Assembly: GCA_946800325.1 (NCBI GenBank) | Contig: OX326959.1 | Location: 10,980,862-11,044,861, forward strand | DNA: 64,000 nt | Origin: Luzula sylvatica | Lineage: Eukaryota; Streptophyta; Magnoliopsida; Poales; Juncaceae | Reading direction: 5' to 3' | Part shown: piece by piece, positions 34,671 through 47,377 of the stretch | How the letters are laid out: each line of letters opens with the position of its first letter | Position numbering within the stretch: the first letter of the stretch is position 1 | Translations under genes and position numbers: made by a program | Notes under the pieces: generated by a model | What the model saw: only the letters and a program-made list of their open reading frames with translations | The model's database searches: none | What the model was told of the DNA's origin: nothing

Positions 34671-35610
34671 GTGGGCCGGCCAAATAATGGGCCGGGCCTC
34701 GGGATCCGGCCCAAAGAGGGGCTGGGCCTGGGGGGAGGGGTCCGGCCCGAAGAGGGGCCGGACCTCGGGGGGAGGGGGGTCCGGCCCGAAGAGGGGCCGG
34801 GCCTCGGGGGGGGGGGGGTCCGGCCCGAAGAGGGGCCGGGCCTCGGGGGGGGTTCCGGCCCGAAGAGGGGCCGGGCCTCGGGGGGGTCCGGCCCGAAGAG
34901 GGGCCGGGCCTCGGGGGGTCCGGCCCGAAGAGGGGCCGGGCCTCGGGGGGGTCCGGCCCGAAGAAGGGCCGGCCCTCGGGGGGGTCCGGCCCGAAGAGGG
35001 GCCGGGCCTCGGGGGGGTCCGGCCCGAAGAGGGGCCGGGCCTCGGGGGGGGGGGGGTTCCGGCCCGAAGAGGGGCCGGGCCTCGGGGGGGTTTCCGGCCC
35101 GAAGAGGGGCCGGGCCTCGGGCCGGCCCGAAGAGGGGCCGGGCCTCGGGGGGGGGGGGTTCCGGCCAGAAGAGGGGCCGGGCCTCGGGGGGGGTGGGTTC
35201 CGGCCCGAAGAGGGGCCGGGCCTCGGGGGGGGGGGGTTCCGGCCCGAAGAGGGGCCGGGCCTCGGGGGGGTGGGTTCCGGCCCGAAGAGGGGCCGGGCCT
35301 CGGGGGGGGGGGGGTCCGGCCCGAAGAGGGGCCGGGCCTCGGGGGGGGGTTCCGGGGGGGGGGGGTCCGGCCGGAAGAGGGGCCGGGCCTCGGCGGTGGG
35401 GGTCCGGCCCGAAGAGGGGCCCGGGCCTTTGGGGGGGGGGGGGAGGGGTCCGGCCCGAAGAGGCGCCGGGCTTCGGGGGGGGGGGGGGGTTCCGGCCCGA
35501 AGAGGCGCCGCTTCGGGGGGGGGGGGTTCCGGCCCGAAGAGGCGCCGGGCTTCGGGAGGGGGGGTGTTCCGGCCCGAAGAAGGGTTCCGGCCCGAAGAAG
35601 GGCCGGTTAA
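34671..35610. repeat. G-rich minisatellite, right arm
   Basis: About 26 units of 30-38 bp carry TCCGGCCCGAAGAGGGGCCG followed by 'ggcctcg' and a G run of 5-15. Most units here read GGGGCCGGGCC where the left arm reads GGGGTCGGGCC, so each array has been homogenised separately. G runs every 10-15 bases make it a strong G-quadruplex candidate on the plus strand. It is not coding despite long open frames. Confidence 0.95.
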
Positions 35611-35958
35611 AGATATATTATCTGAAAAATAAAGATAAATAAAAAAGACTATAATGATTCGAATTCCTTAAGTATTATCTGAAAAAAAATATCTTATATG
35701 TCCCAACAAAAATACAATTATTTGTTAAGAAAAATAATTGAGTTTAATTATAAAAAAATATTACTTATATTTCTAATTTTTAAATTTATTTATTTAACGA
35801 CAAATTATTAATATCAAAAACTATCTCCCAAGTGTATCAAGTGCCACTTCTAGTTTCTAGTTTGGGGAGTCACGTATGCCAAGAAATATATTAACATTAA
35901 TTATATTATTCTCAACTAGATTTAGTAGAAGTCCAATCGTATACACATGAAGTGAATA

Positions 35959-35959
<1 letters not shown>

Positions 35960-35997
<38 letters not shown>
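35960..35997. repeat. (ATT)n microsatellite
   Basis: About twelve perfect ATT triplets. The left arm lacks it at the matching place. Confidence 0.95.
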
Positions 35998-36503
35998 CTA
36001 AAGTTGGTCAATATTATCTATTGTGGATGAGCTGTGAATTTTAGCAATATTAGACAGGAGTAAATTAAAAATACTGGAATTTAAGTAAGCACTAATTTAA
36101 CCTGAATGTGAAACTGCGTCTCATTGGCTCATAATCAACAATGATACATGTTTATATCTAAACAAATATTGTCATGCTGATTGGGAGGTTGAATTCAGCT
36201 ATAATTATTGAGGTTTTGTGTCAATTCCTTTTAGGAACAAAGGTTGATTAAATTTATTTACAGTCCAAAAAAAATAATCTCGATATGGCCTTATAAAAGA
36301 GGAGAACCGTACCTTGAAATCTCAAAATATAATTTCTTTTCGTATCACCTTGCATATATAAAAGGAGACCTGTACTTTGAAGTAATTTCATGTAAAATCT
36401 CAAATTATCATGCTAATATAAAAACATGAAAAACTATTTTTATAGGTTTTTAGACGAAACTATCAATTCATTTTGTTGTCGATTATTCTTGATAATTAAA
36501 TTA

Positions 36504-39283
36504 GGGAAATTTTTTCCTATGTTCCTACTAAGCTAATAAATTACATATTTATCCATCTTGAATGGTTAATATTATATTCATCCTCACTAAACACAATTAG
36601 TATCAATTTTATCCCTACTAAAATTTATATAATATCAAATTTATATTTATCCTTACAGTCACGATAACATTAAAATAAACAGAACTTTTGATCTAAAAGT
36701 TAATTATATTGTGACAATTAAATTTTATTGACCATAATACCCTTCAATAATATACTCCAAACCCAAATATAATAAACACTAAAAAAAATCCGTTAACAAC
36801 CATAACCCGTTAACATTCTCTCCAGCGAATTTCTGTCTGTTTTCTCTCGCGGACCCTCTTTCTGGCGATGCGACGATTAGAGAGCCTGGGTCGTCACCAC
36901 TTCTCCTATGTCCCTCTTCCATTGTTGTTCTCGTCGTCTCAGCTCTTCCCGCATATATTCCTCACCATCAGATTAACACTTCTCACAGCCTCGTCTCCTC
37001 TTTCTCCATGTCTTATTTGTTTGTCACTCCTTTTCACTCGTAACCATCAAATTGCCCGTGCTCCAACTTGTAGGGCAAAAATCAATGGTGGAACTTTCTT
37101 CTTTTTTCGTGATATATCTATCTACAATTTTATTGTTGTTGATGGCTAATTAGACCTGATTTTGGTTAATTGAGGGCTAATTTGGTAATTAAGATGATTG
37201 AGAGTTGATTGAGACTTAATTGGAGTTTCTTTCAGATTCTTGAGAGGTAATTTGGTGATTAGGAAAATATAGGGCTTTTCTATAATTGAATTTTTTTCAT
37301 TGTTTTCTTAACTATATTAATGATTATGAACTAGATGTAGTTTCGGGATCTTGAGATAGCTGAGATGGATTTGTGCCTTTAAATGGAACCGAACATAGCC
37401 TACAACCACCTCAGATAAGTCTTAGGTTGGATAGCTAGGGTACTTCAGATTTTTTTGGACTAAACTGTCTCTAAATCCTCTAATTATCCTATTTTAGCCC
37501 CTAATTACTTGAATCATCTTTAATTAACTTGGACTTAATTATATGTTGGTTGATGCTTTTAGGGATATAGAGGAAAATATTGAGCTTTTTTGCAATTGAA
37601 ATTTTTTCATTGCTTTCTTAGTTATATTAACGATTGTGATTCTTTTAATTGCATTTGACAACTTACTAGGAGATATTCGCGGAAACAATTTTTTAAGTTC
37701 TGTGAAGTAACTCGAGATGCTGTAGTTGTGAATTTGTAAAGTTATCTCATGTTATTTTTGTACGAGTGAGATATGATTATTTTATAAGTTTTTTGCTTAT
37801 TCGATTGATGCTTGTTTATAGAATATTCATGATGTGTTATTTTGCTATTACTTATCGGTTATCGCCAATTCATAAATATTCTTAATTCTTAATTCTTAAT
37901 TCCTATATCAACAAGCAATTTGTACCAATTCATATATTCCTTGTACCAGCTAATACATACATACAACTCATATGTTCCAACACACAAATTCATACATTTA
38001 TATATACCAATCCATATAATCATAACGCCAATTTACGCATTCATATGCGCGACAAACCACAATTATAAGAAAAAATATAGTATGCCCTCCAAATTCACCC
38101 AATTTTTTTGATGCCATCATCAATTAAAATTGGATGAAAAATATTCTCATTTTGCATCCCAACTTCTCTCCAATTAATTTTGTACCCAAATTTGATAATT
38201 TTAATTGATTAGTTTAAATAACATCATGAAATCATGGGGGAAATGGAGGGACACGGTAGAATTCCTCCAATTATAATGCCTAGTCCAATTACAAATAAGA
38301 CCCATAGACACGTAGGAAAATGCAAACAACAAAATGGTAAATCATTTCATTGTGAAGCCATCTAACTGATTCATCCAAACCCCTCAATACTAGCCATGCT
38401 TTTCGGCGAGTAACGACAAAGGGAATTGAAGAGGGGTGCAATGAACTAAGAACGAGAACAAAATGATGTAGCATGATCTATCCTTCTTTAGGAAAATAAG
38501 TAACATGATCTCTCCTATTTATAGAACTGGGGAGGAATTCCACTTTTCTTGCTATTTCCCGCCATAGCCAACAAGCCATCTTCCTATATTAAGCTTCCCT
38601 TTTCTCTCTCTTTCATCCGTCACTCTCTTCTCGATTCTTGTTATTGCTGATCTCAGAATTCTCAAACTATTGCTCTTCGCCATTCTCTTCTCTTGACGGC
38701 TAAAACGATATTGCCAAGGTAGCCGCTTTCCAATGTCGAGAGGAAGCGAGATAGAGACAGAGGAGGGATTGAGAGAGGGAGCTCGAAGAAGGAGAGCCAC
38801 TTTCCATTTTCGAGAGAAAGGGAGATCGAGACAAAGGAGGGATTGTGAGAGGGAGCTCGAAGAAGGAGAGCCACTTTCCATTTTCGAGAGAAAGGGAGAT
38901 CGAGACAAAGGAGGGATTGTGAGAGGGAGCTCGAAGAAGGAGAGCCACTTTCCATTTTCGAGAGAAAGGGAGATCGAGACAAAGGAGGGATTGTGAGAGG
39001 GAGCTCGAAGAAGGAGAGCCACTTTCCATTTTCGAGAGAAAGGGAGATCGAGACAAAGGAGGGATTGTGAGAGGGAGCTCGAAGAAGGAGAGGGATAGAT
39101 CTGAGAGACGAGGATTTATGTTAGAAGGGTATAATAGTCAAATTCATTTAATTTCTGTTAAGTTTAACAAAGGAAGTTCATTTGTACTAATTCAATAGTT
39201 TAGATGTTTAGGAAGGATAATTGTTAATTTAAGGATAAATAGGCAATTTAAGTGTTTAGCAAGGATATACCCGAATTTTTCCC
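36504..39283. mobile_element. Mutator-like non-autonomous element inserted in the right arm
   Basis: A perfect 9-bp duplication ATTAAATTA flanks it (36495-36503 and 39284-39292). The left arm has the unfilled site, with a single 'taaatta'-type junction reading straight across near 14275. Ends read GGGAAATTTT and, reversed, GGGAAAAATTCG, and the first and last ~200 bp are loosely inverted copies ('atttatcc', 'taatacccttc'). A 9-bp duplication with long degenerate inverted ends indicates a MULE. Inside, 36840-37150 is GC-richer and exon-like, possibly captured plant sequence, and a 74-bp tandem array lies near the right end. No transposase. Confidence 0.85.
38722..39090. repeat. 74-bp tandem repeat, ~4.7 copies
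   Basis: Units contain 'gagagggagctcgaagaagg', 'agagccactttccattttcg' and 'agagaaagggagatcgagac'; starts at about 38846, 38920, 38994 and 39068 are exactly 74 bp apart. Later copies are nearly identical, so expansion was recent. Since 74 is not a multiple of 3, the open frames cycle through all phases and are not evidence of coding. Confidence 0.95.
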
Positions 39284-39753
39284 ATTAAATTATACAATTC
39301 CGAAGCTAAATTTAACCTCATCCAAATATGAAAATAGAAATATATTTTGGACAAAAAAATATTTAATCCCATCCAAAATTAAATTTAACCTCCCTAAAGT
39401 ATTTGAAAACAAAAATTTGATTTGAGAAGGTTTTTTGAAATTCCCAAAAAAATAAGATTTTTTTTGCCATATCAAAAAAATTAGGAGGTTTCAAATTTGA
39501 GTTTTTCTTCGATACACCAATTTTTGTTTTATCATTCATCTCTTTTCATCGCGTGGTCTGTATTAATTAGGAAAATCTGTTAAAATTAATCAGCTGGTTA
39601 AAGTATCTGGGAAATGGTTTTGAGCCGGTAACCTAAGTATAAAGCCAAGGGTATATGTGTAATTATACATAACCACTTCATTTGTCTTTTAAAATTGTGG
39701 TGCAATAAAAATGAAAAACGTGTCTTCCCTTTGAATATTTTGGTCGGGTCAGG

Positions 39754-39948
39754 TTGAAGCACGAGAAGAAAAAGATAGATAGGGATTTATTGGTGGCAAT
39801 TGCAAATGATATGTTCTCGGGACTGTCAGAAAAGTTAATGTATCTAATACAGGATAAATTGCGGCTTCATTTTTGTGATATATTGTGCAATAATCTGAGT
39901 ATTATTGGAAATTTATTAGAGAATGAAATGACAAAAAAATACTCATAA
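39754..39948 (+). other. Short open frame, doubtful
   Basis: A 64-codon frame with charged, helix-like composition (starts MKHEKKKIDRDLLVAIANDM) sits just outside the right arm. It has no recognised domain, and the AT-rich setting allows such frames by chance. It might be a single exon of a decayed gene. Confidence 0.2.
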
Positions 39949-40499
39949 TAAAATATTATATAGAATATTTGAAGTTTATTACACGAATTGTAGAATATGT
40001 TGAGATGATTTGGAAGTATGTTTAATATTTTAATTTTTAGAAATTTATAATTGAAATAATTCTGCAATTAATTTTCTTGGTAAAACTTTGTTTTCATCAT
40101 TCTCCAGTGACATTTGATTTTCATGAAATAATATTCAAATTCATATTTTAACGTGAAATCTGCTTATTCTATATTCATTTGAGCATAAATCATTTTTAAA
40201 ATGACAATGACAAATTAACACCTCAAATACAAAATTGAAAGTACAATATTTATCGATATTTATATACATAGCTATGTTTTTATACTCATAATTGCGGTTT
40301 GTCATGTTTTCTTTAAAAAAATAAGTTCTAAAATTTCACATAAAGTTACGCAGTTTATTTTTAATTCTTGTGTTGGTAAGACAATGTACATTTCAATATC
40401 TAGTATACTATTTCTGAATTAAAATATATGTTTTGAATGCAACTTCATTTTTCTACAAATTTTATGTAATAAATTTAAGTAAAAAATATGAGAGTATAT

Positions 40500-41077
40500 A
40501 TCTTGGTGATATGACAAAATACTGCTAAAAACAAAATATTAATTTTGTCAAGATATTTTCAGAAATATTTTCTTATATCGTTATTTATTTTTATTTTCAT
40601 TTTTATTTAATGCTAGTTTTTTATAACAAAATACTGTTGAAATCAAAATAGTGACAATACATAATTTGGCAAGAATACTATTTCAGCAACTAATCTTCAT
40701 TAACAACTTGATTTAAAACTAAATACTAAAATATTATTATTTTGTCAAGATATTTTCAGGAATATTTTCTTATATCGTTGTTATTTTTATTTTTATTTAA
40801 AGTTAATTTTGTATGATAAAATATATAATAAATGAAATATTCAAATTATGTATATGACATCTAGTTTTTTGGTCCAATTTTTTTTTTAAATAATAAAATA
40901 ATACAATAATACAAAAAGAGATTTTATGAAAAATAGAGAGGTGCTTTGGTCCAATTTTTTTTTTAACTCCATGAAATGTTAAGTTTTGACCACAGAACAT
41001 TAAATTATCTTGATTTAGGATTTTTTTTTTTAGTATCCAAAAATTGAGGAGGTTTTTAGAAGTTCAAAAAAGAAGCT

Positions 41078-41110
<33 letters not shown>

Positions 41111-41130
41111 CTTACTTGAAAATTTCCCTA
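40500..41130. repeat. Decayed member of the fold-back family, with a 33-G run
   Basis: The phrase 'tttgtcaagatattttcag' occurs twice (about 40545 and 40742) and matches the arms of 24885-25545. The right end 'ggaggtttttag...cttgaaaatttcccta' matches the family end at 14058. It contains an uninterrupted run of about 33 Gs at 41078-41110. Confidence 0.55.
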
Positions 41131-42590
41131 TGAATAATAATTCCATTAAACACAAAAAAAAAAATATAAATAATCTATTTTTTATTGTTTAAAAAATAAT
41201 ATAATAATCATGCTTGACAAAACCTTATTTCTCAATATTATTTAGTGACCTTTGAAATTGAGTTACACATATAATACATGTTATAATCGACATTAAAGTT
41301 TGAAAATTTCGCCTATACATTAGTTGTTTAATTGTATAAATTAAATTGACACGATGACACATATAATACATGTTATTATATCATTTTCGGTGGTAATGTA
41401 TTATATTATTTTTAATAATGTTCACATATAGTCATCTTTGTAGTATTAATAAATCATTTTTAATTGGCGTTGACATGACATTTTTTTGTGTCAACAGTAT
41501 ATTTTTTATTAAAAACATAAACATTTCGCGTCAATTTGTGTTCGATGCTTATTTTCCATTTCACTGTTAATATATTTTTTATTATTACTATATATTTTTA
41601 TGTCATTATACCGTTTAGTATAAATATGATATTTTGGAAACTAATACATTATATTTAGGATTAATACATTGTTGACAACAATATAGTGTTGATATTTTTT
41701 TTCCGATATTGATATATGGTTGCATAAAAATTGGATACATGTGTGTCAATCATAACAAATTGATAGCTTCGTTATATAATAACTGTTATTTTGCCAAAAT
41801 AAAATAAAATGTACAAGCTATATGTCTAATCTTGTTAATACATGATCATATAAGTTGTGCATTGAATAACAATAAACTATTAAATGCCTATCAAATAATA
41901 AAAAGAAAATATAAAATATTTTTTATTGATTCTACAAAATCCATAAATACTTTTTAACATATAATAATTTAAAAAAATAATTTTAATTATTATATGTTAT
42001 ACTTATATAATTTTATATTTATTTATTTATTTTTCATAAAAACATAATATTAAATGATAATATTAAAAAAATATCTTTGAAATTATACAGGTTAAAAATA
42101 CAAAAATAGAAAAGACATTTTTGTTCAAAAAAATCTTTAACATCCTCCAAAGTCTTAATATTTGTATGCATCTATCGAATCTTAATATATTGTTTAAATG
42201 ACACTATAGATGAAAGTTTGTTTTTGTATAACTAATTAATCAAATAATAAATATGAATTAAATTAATTGGATATCACAAAAACCGAGTAGAAATTCAAGG
42301 AGAATAGATTAGTGGAGAAGATGAAATGTTGGCATGTTGGAACCACAGGACAAAAATAAGTAAATGACCGGTTGAAGAAGTTTTTCAAAAATACCCTTGT
42401 GTTAATCAATGGTCAAGATGAATCAATCATAAAAGAAAAAAAAATGTTGGTGTATGAAAGAAGAGCTCTTAAAATTTTCCATTATACTTTGCCACCAAAT
42501 ATCAACAAAAGGTCCTCAATGATGTCATCCAATTAACTTGATGGGTTATTAATTGGGTTTCTAAATCTGATTAATACGTTGGACTAAAAT
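41131..42590. other. AT-rich intergenic DNA, nothing recognised
   Basis: No gene, terminal repeat or tandem array recognised. Confidence 0.5.
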
Positions 42591-42600
42591 ATTCAAAAAA

Positions 42601-43257
42601 ATTGGAATTTTAGGGATTTTTTTGCATAAGAAAATTCTGATCTGTTATGATTTTACTGGGTGGGTCAATTTAATTTGGAACCTATTATTGTCCTATTCGT
42701 TTTTTAACACTATTTTCAATGTAGCATTGTTTTATTGATTTTTTGCATAAGAAAATTCTGATCTATTATGATTTTAATGAGTGGGTCAATTTAATACTTT
42801 TCTGGGTGGGTCAATTTAATTTTGAACCTATTAACCTATTATTGTCCTATTCGTTTTTTTACACTATTTTCAATGTAGCATTGTTTTATTGATTTTTTGC
42901 ATAAGAAAATTCTGATCTATTATGATTTTAATGGGTGGGTCAATTTAATACTTTTCTGGGTGGGTCAATTTAATTCTGAACCTATTAACCTATTATTGTC
43001 CTATTCGTTTTTTTACACTATTTTCAATGTAGCATTGTTTTATTGATTTTTTGCATAAGAAAATTATGATCTATTATGATTTTAATGGGTGGGTCAATTT
43101 AATACTTTTCTGGGTGGGTCAATTTAATTTTGAACCTATTAACCTATTATTGTCCTATTCGTTTTTTTACACTATTTTCAATGTAGCATTGTTTTATTGA
43201 TTTTTTGCATAAGAAAATTATGATATATTATGATTTTAATGGGTGGGTCAATTCAAT
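42601..43257. repeat. 154-bp tandem repeat array
   Basis: The marker 'gcataagaaaatt' recurs at about 42624, 42745, 42899, 43053 and 43207, giving three intervals of 154 bp and one of about 121 bp. Units read 'gggtgggtcaatttaatac...cctattattgtcctattcg...caatgtagcattgttttatt'. The array resumes at 46790 and again at 47378, so two later insertions split it. Confidence 0.95.
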
Positions 43258-43512
43258 TCAACAACGTTAGGCACCTAGAAAATAAAACTTGATTTTGTCC
43301 CGAAGCTGACGTGGCATGCCACGTTGGCAGACACATCACGATATCAAATAAATATAAACAATCCGATAATAATAAATTATTCTACCCATTGACCTCTTAA
43401 AATACACGGACCCATTAAGGCTGCACTCGTGACTCGTTATTCAAAACACACCCGTTAAGCCTCCTTTTGAAAAGTCTTCCTCTACTAGGAGAATTTCTTT
43501 CCTCTCATGGCG

Positions 43513-43681
43513 GAGTAATGATAGAAGCCAGGAAAGAATCCATGATTTTTTCCATGAATGGTGACGTGGCACCTCGTGATTGGTTGCAATAAAGTTGGGT
43601 AAAAATTGTAACCAATCACAAGGTGCCACGTCACCATTCACGGAAAAATTCAGGATTATTTCATGGTTTATATCATTACTC
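43513..43681. mobile_element. 169-bp MITE with 9-bp target duplication, nested
   Basis: Perfect 11-bp inverted ends GAGTAATGATA lie inside a 9-bp direct repeat CTCATGGCG (43504-43512 and 43682-43690). The interior is a near palindrome with 'gtgacgtggcacct' and 'aggtgccacgtcac' arms. The right inverted repeat of the host element lacks it, giving an empty site. A 9-bp duplication suggests mobilisation by a Mutator-type transposase. Confidence 0.9.
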
Positions 43682-45059
43682 CTCATGGCGACAGAAAGAG
43701 GTAAGCTCTCTCTCTAAATGGCCTTCTCCCTAGTAACCAAAACCCTAGACGATGGAATTTCTCTCTTTCCTGTTCAATCTATGTGCCGCATCTCTTTCTT
43801 GCCAGTCGAGCCTCTTTGATTATTGCCAGCTGATTCGTCGGTTGAGAACGAGGCGTAGCCAGTGCGTGACAGTACAAGAAGCCTCCGTGCAGCGGCGGCG
43901 GATGATCGGAGCACAGTCGACATTGATTTTGGCAGAAAAATAGTAGAAACCGAGAGTATTAACAATGCAAATCCAACCCCCATTTATTTCTCCTTTTCTT
44001 ATGAAATTGGACCTTCATATTTTAGCCTAATAATATATATTAACAATAGAACAATTGCATCTTGATTTTTCCTACTATCTCAGTTTAGTTTTAATTTTTT
44101 GAAGTTTACAGTTCATTTTACTGGAGGCAACATATTACGAAGAACAAGAAAGTTCAGGGAAGAAGAACACAAAGGTACAGTTTTCAATCAATATTTTTGG
44201 TAATATAAATACTTGAAATGGTGTTGAGTTTCTATTGTTTAATAATTTCATGTGTTAAGCGATGCATATGACCAGTTGCTGGAATACAGGAGAATTTCCC
44301 GATTTACATGGAGCCATTCAAGTACGAAACACAAGCGAGTTACTATTATTCATCGAGATTTTTGGGTTTATTTAATTTTGTTGATTGATTGACAATTCTT
44401 ATTGTTTTGGGACGAGTTAAGCATGGTTTTGGATGTTTGGTTAGTGTTGTATTTTGTGTTTTTCTATCACGATTTTTGCCATTTATTTTGGTGTTTTGAG
44501 ATGATTTGATTACATTTTTTTATGTTTGATTTGTGTTGTAAATTTTGCGATATGATTTATGTATTATTTTTTATGATTGGCCAGTGTTATATCTTTTTAT
44601 GTTATTATTTTTCATGTTAATACGTTTTTATGTTATCATTATGTTAAATTCATCTTGATGTAAAATATGTCTAATTTGAATCATGTGGTGATATTTGATA
44701 CATTTGATTCGGTACCATCGTGATGAAAATATGTTCGAGTTGGTACCAGAAATTAATAATTTCACCTAACAAAATTACAAATACACAAATGAAAATAATC
44801 TTAGGTCAATCTTAATTCAACAAGCCTACTATATATTAACTTGTAAAGCAACGTCCAACAAACAAAAAAGAAGTTTTATTATTCATAAATTTAAAGTAAC
44901 ATCCATAACAACATCATACAATAACACTTCTCCATTACAGCATACATTCAGAGTAATTATATTTCGCTCAACAACTTGTAATTGTCGTCATTCCAACATT
45001 TTCTAGTTATGTCCTGAAAGAAAATATGGCTTAAGAATTAACTTGGAAGAATTTATATA

Positions 45060-45560
45060 ATTAGGCAAATATACAATCAGAATTGGGCCAGTTCATAATC
45101 TGGGCCCGCTCAGAATTTAGGATTTTAATCTAATTTCTAATAATTAGATTTTCATCAGAATTTTGGGCTTATTCTGATTTTATTTAGTTTTGGGCTTTAA
45201 TTCTGAAATTAGGGTTTCTTAACCTAATTTCGGATTTAACCTAAAATTGCCTATATATATATTCAGAATTTCATTTTTCTCTCTCTTCTCTCTCTCATTT
45301 TCTGACCTAATTCGGCCGCCGATTTTTCCTCTTTTTCCCACAATACTAAAAGAGATCTGGTGAGTTTCAGAGAGAGATTTTGAGCAGAAATCTTGAGAGA
45401 AATAATCGTGACATCGGCTAGAACGGTGTTGACGATTCCGATCAGACGAAATCGAGGTGGACACGAGTAGAGGGAGTGCAAGAGCAATCCTTGGAGAAGG
45501 TTCACGAGATCTGGACAAGAAGGCATCACGTACTAACTTGTACGAGGTAAAATTCTGAAT
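45060..45560 (+). other. Promoter/leader-like block, possibly LTR-derived
   Basis: A run of 'gggctt...aatttcggatttaaccta' words leads into TATATATATA at about 45251, a CT-rich leader, and 'acttgtacgaggtaaaattc' with a GTAAAA donor. This looks like a core promoter with a first exon, or the U3-R part of an LTR. I found no matching second LTR or TG..CA ends. Confidence 0.25.
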
Positions 45561-46922
45561 ATCTCTTCCTTTTTCGGTGTTTTTCGAGTGTGATCCAGGG
45601 TAGAATTAGGTTATACATACGAAATAATTCTGCTGCAAACCTCTAAATTCGTGTGTATATTCCTACATGTCCTGCAAAACTTCATTTCGACAATACACCT
45701 ATTCTCTGGATCTCCTTGAAATAATCGTACTTCATTACTTCCTGAGAAAAGAAAAAAAGTTGGAATTGGATGTTTTGAAATTCGTATTTCGATGTTTCGG
45801 TATTTAGGATTTTGGTACGTACAAAAATGCATGCTTTGAACGTTTGTTTCGTGGAAAGTTATGTGGGCCACTTGTTCTGGCACATGTGTTGTTCGAAGCA
45901 ATTCAAAATGATGTGTAAATCTCTACATCGGCAACAATAAAAAATTAAATCCTAACTAATATAAAATGATAATTTTTCAGACGAAATTGGTAAATTACAA
46001 ATATTTAGATACCTCATTTTCACTTTTGATAGTCTGCATTTTGAATGCATTCCCTTTGAAGAGTAGGATGGAAATAGCACATGTACCAGTACACCATGCA
46101 GTCTTGGCTCGAAACTCGATTCAATCCTCTGGGCAAGTAGTCTTAATTCTATTTTTGCTAATTTTGCGAATTAACTTTCGCTTTGTATCACTTGTATCAA
46201 ATGGGGGCTGAATGTAATAAGAAGAGGAGAAATAAATGGGGGCTGAATTTGCATTGTTGTTACTCCCGATTTCTACTATTTTCTGCTGGAATCAATTTCG
46301 ACTATGCTCCGATCACCCGCAGCCGCTGCACGGAGGCTTCTTGTACTGTCACGCCTGGCTACGTCTCCTTCTCAACCGTCGAATCGGCTGGCAAGAAAAA
46401 GAGGCTCGATTGATAAGAAAGAGAGCCAGAACAGAGATTGAACAGGAAAGAAATGGATTCCATCGTTTAGGCTTGTGGTTACCAGGGAGAAGGTCGTTTA
46501 GGGAGAGAGAGCTTTCCTTTTTTCTGCCGCCCCGAGTGGAAAGAAATTCTCCTAAACGAGGAAGACTTTTCAAAAGAAGGCTTAACGGGTGTGTATGTGT
46601 TGAATAACAGATGCAGTCTTAATGGGTCTGTGTATTTTAACTTTAAGAGAAGTGGGTTAACGGGTAGAGTAATCTATCATTATCGGGCTGCTTATTGGTT
46701 TCTAATATTGTGATGTGTCTGCTGACGTGGCATGACACGTCAGTTTCGGGACAAAACCAAGATTTTTTTCTAGGTGCCTAACGTTATTGGGGTCAATTCA
46801 ATACTTTTCTGGGTGGGTCAATTTAATTTTGAACCTATTATTGTCCTATTCGTTTTTTTACACTATTTTCAATGTAGCATTGTTTTATTGATTTTTTGCA
46901 TAAGAAAATTCTGATCTATTAT

Positions 46923-47377
46923 TTTTTTTTTTGAAAAACTAAAAAGGCGAAGCCTCTTTTAATATATTAAAGCATAGTTTAATACATTGGAATGCGATTT
47001 TACATAATTAATGTAAAAAAATAGTTTAACGCAAATGTAAATTACAAACGCAAAAGTAAGATACAAGCCGAGAGATGATACTTTCGGTCATGCTTAGACG
47101 ATCGGTTCGTCTCCATAATCGACCTCGTCGAGGTAGTCATCTCCGCACTAGGCTTCCATGCTACCGCCTTCTTCGGCTTCCTCGCAAGATTCTTCTTCCA
47201 TTACATCTTCCTTTTCCTTGTTGCTATGCTCGTTCCCTTCTTTTCCGGCCTTGATAGAATCTCGTGTTGCTACGCTCGTCCCCTTCCTCGAAAAACTCGT
47301 CTTCCGTAGAATCTCTTGTTGCTACGCTCTTCCTTGTTGCTACGCTCGTCCCCTTCCTCGAAAGACTTGTCTCCCTT
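46923..47377 (-). mobile_element. Retroposed sequence with poly(A) and 15-bp target duplication
   Basis: A 455-bp insertion splits an array unit. ATTCTGATCTATTAT occurs exactly at 46908-46922 and 47378-47392. On the minus strand the insert ends in an A run (T run at 46923-46934). A variable-length target duplication plus a 3' A tail is the mark of LINE-type target-primed reverse transcription. The minus strand encodes acidic repeats (FEEGDERSNK-like) and a frame ending in EESCEEAEEGGSMEA and a stop, followed by a ~240-bp 3' region. So it is a 5'-truncated LINE end or a processed copy of a cellular mRNA. I do not recognise the parent. Confidence 0.85.

Larger units (their letters stand above)
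30829..39500. repeat. Right arm of the large inverted repeat, interrupted
   Basis: Matches 14060-20272 in reverse complement, in the same order. The homologous parts are 30829-36503 and 39293-39500, about 5.9 kb, with a Mutator-like element inserted between. The outer end (39380-39500) is clearly more diverged from its partner than the inner end. Confidence 0.85.
43258..46789. mobile_element. Mutator-like element with ~0.7 kb terminal inverted repeats
   Basis: The left end AACGTTAGGCACCTAGAAAA and the right end in reverse complement agree, and homology continues about 0.55-0.73 kb inward ('gacgtggcatgccacg', 'cccgttaagcc', 'gcagcggc' blocks). Flanks share GGGTCAATTCAAT (43245-43257 and 46790-46802), including a C not found in the other array units, so a target duplication of about 9-13 bp is likely. 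The left arm holds an extra MITE. The interior has exon-like pieces, for example after CAG at 44289 (NFPIYMEPFKYETQAS), and no transposase, so captured host sequence is possible. Confidence 0.8.

Noticed and set aside
38552..39056. Frames of 85-156 codons with repeated SFFELPL-type phrases
   Set aside because: By-product of a 74-bp tandem repeat; the frame rotates from unit to unit.
41078..41110. 33-base poly-G as a functional element
   Set aside because: It may be real or a sequencing or assembly artefact. No other evidence supports function.
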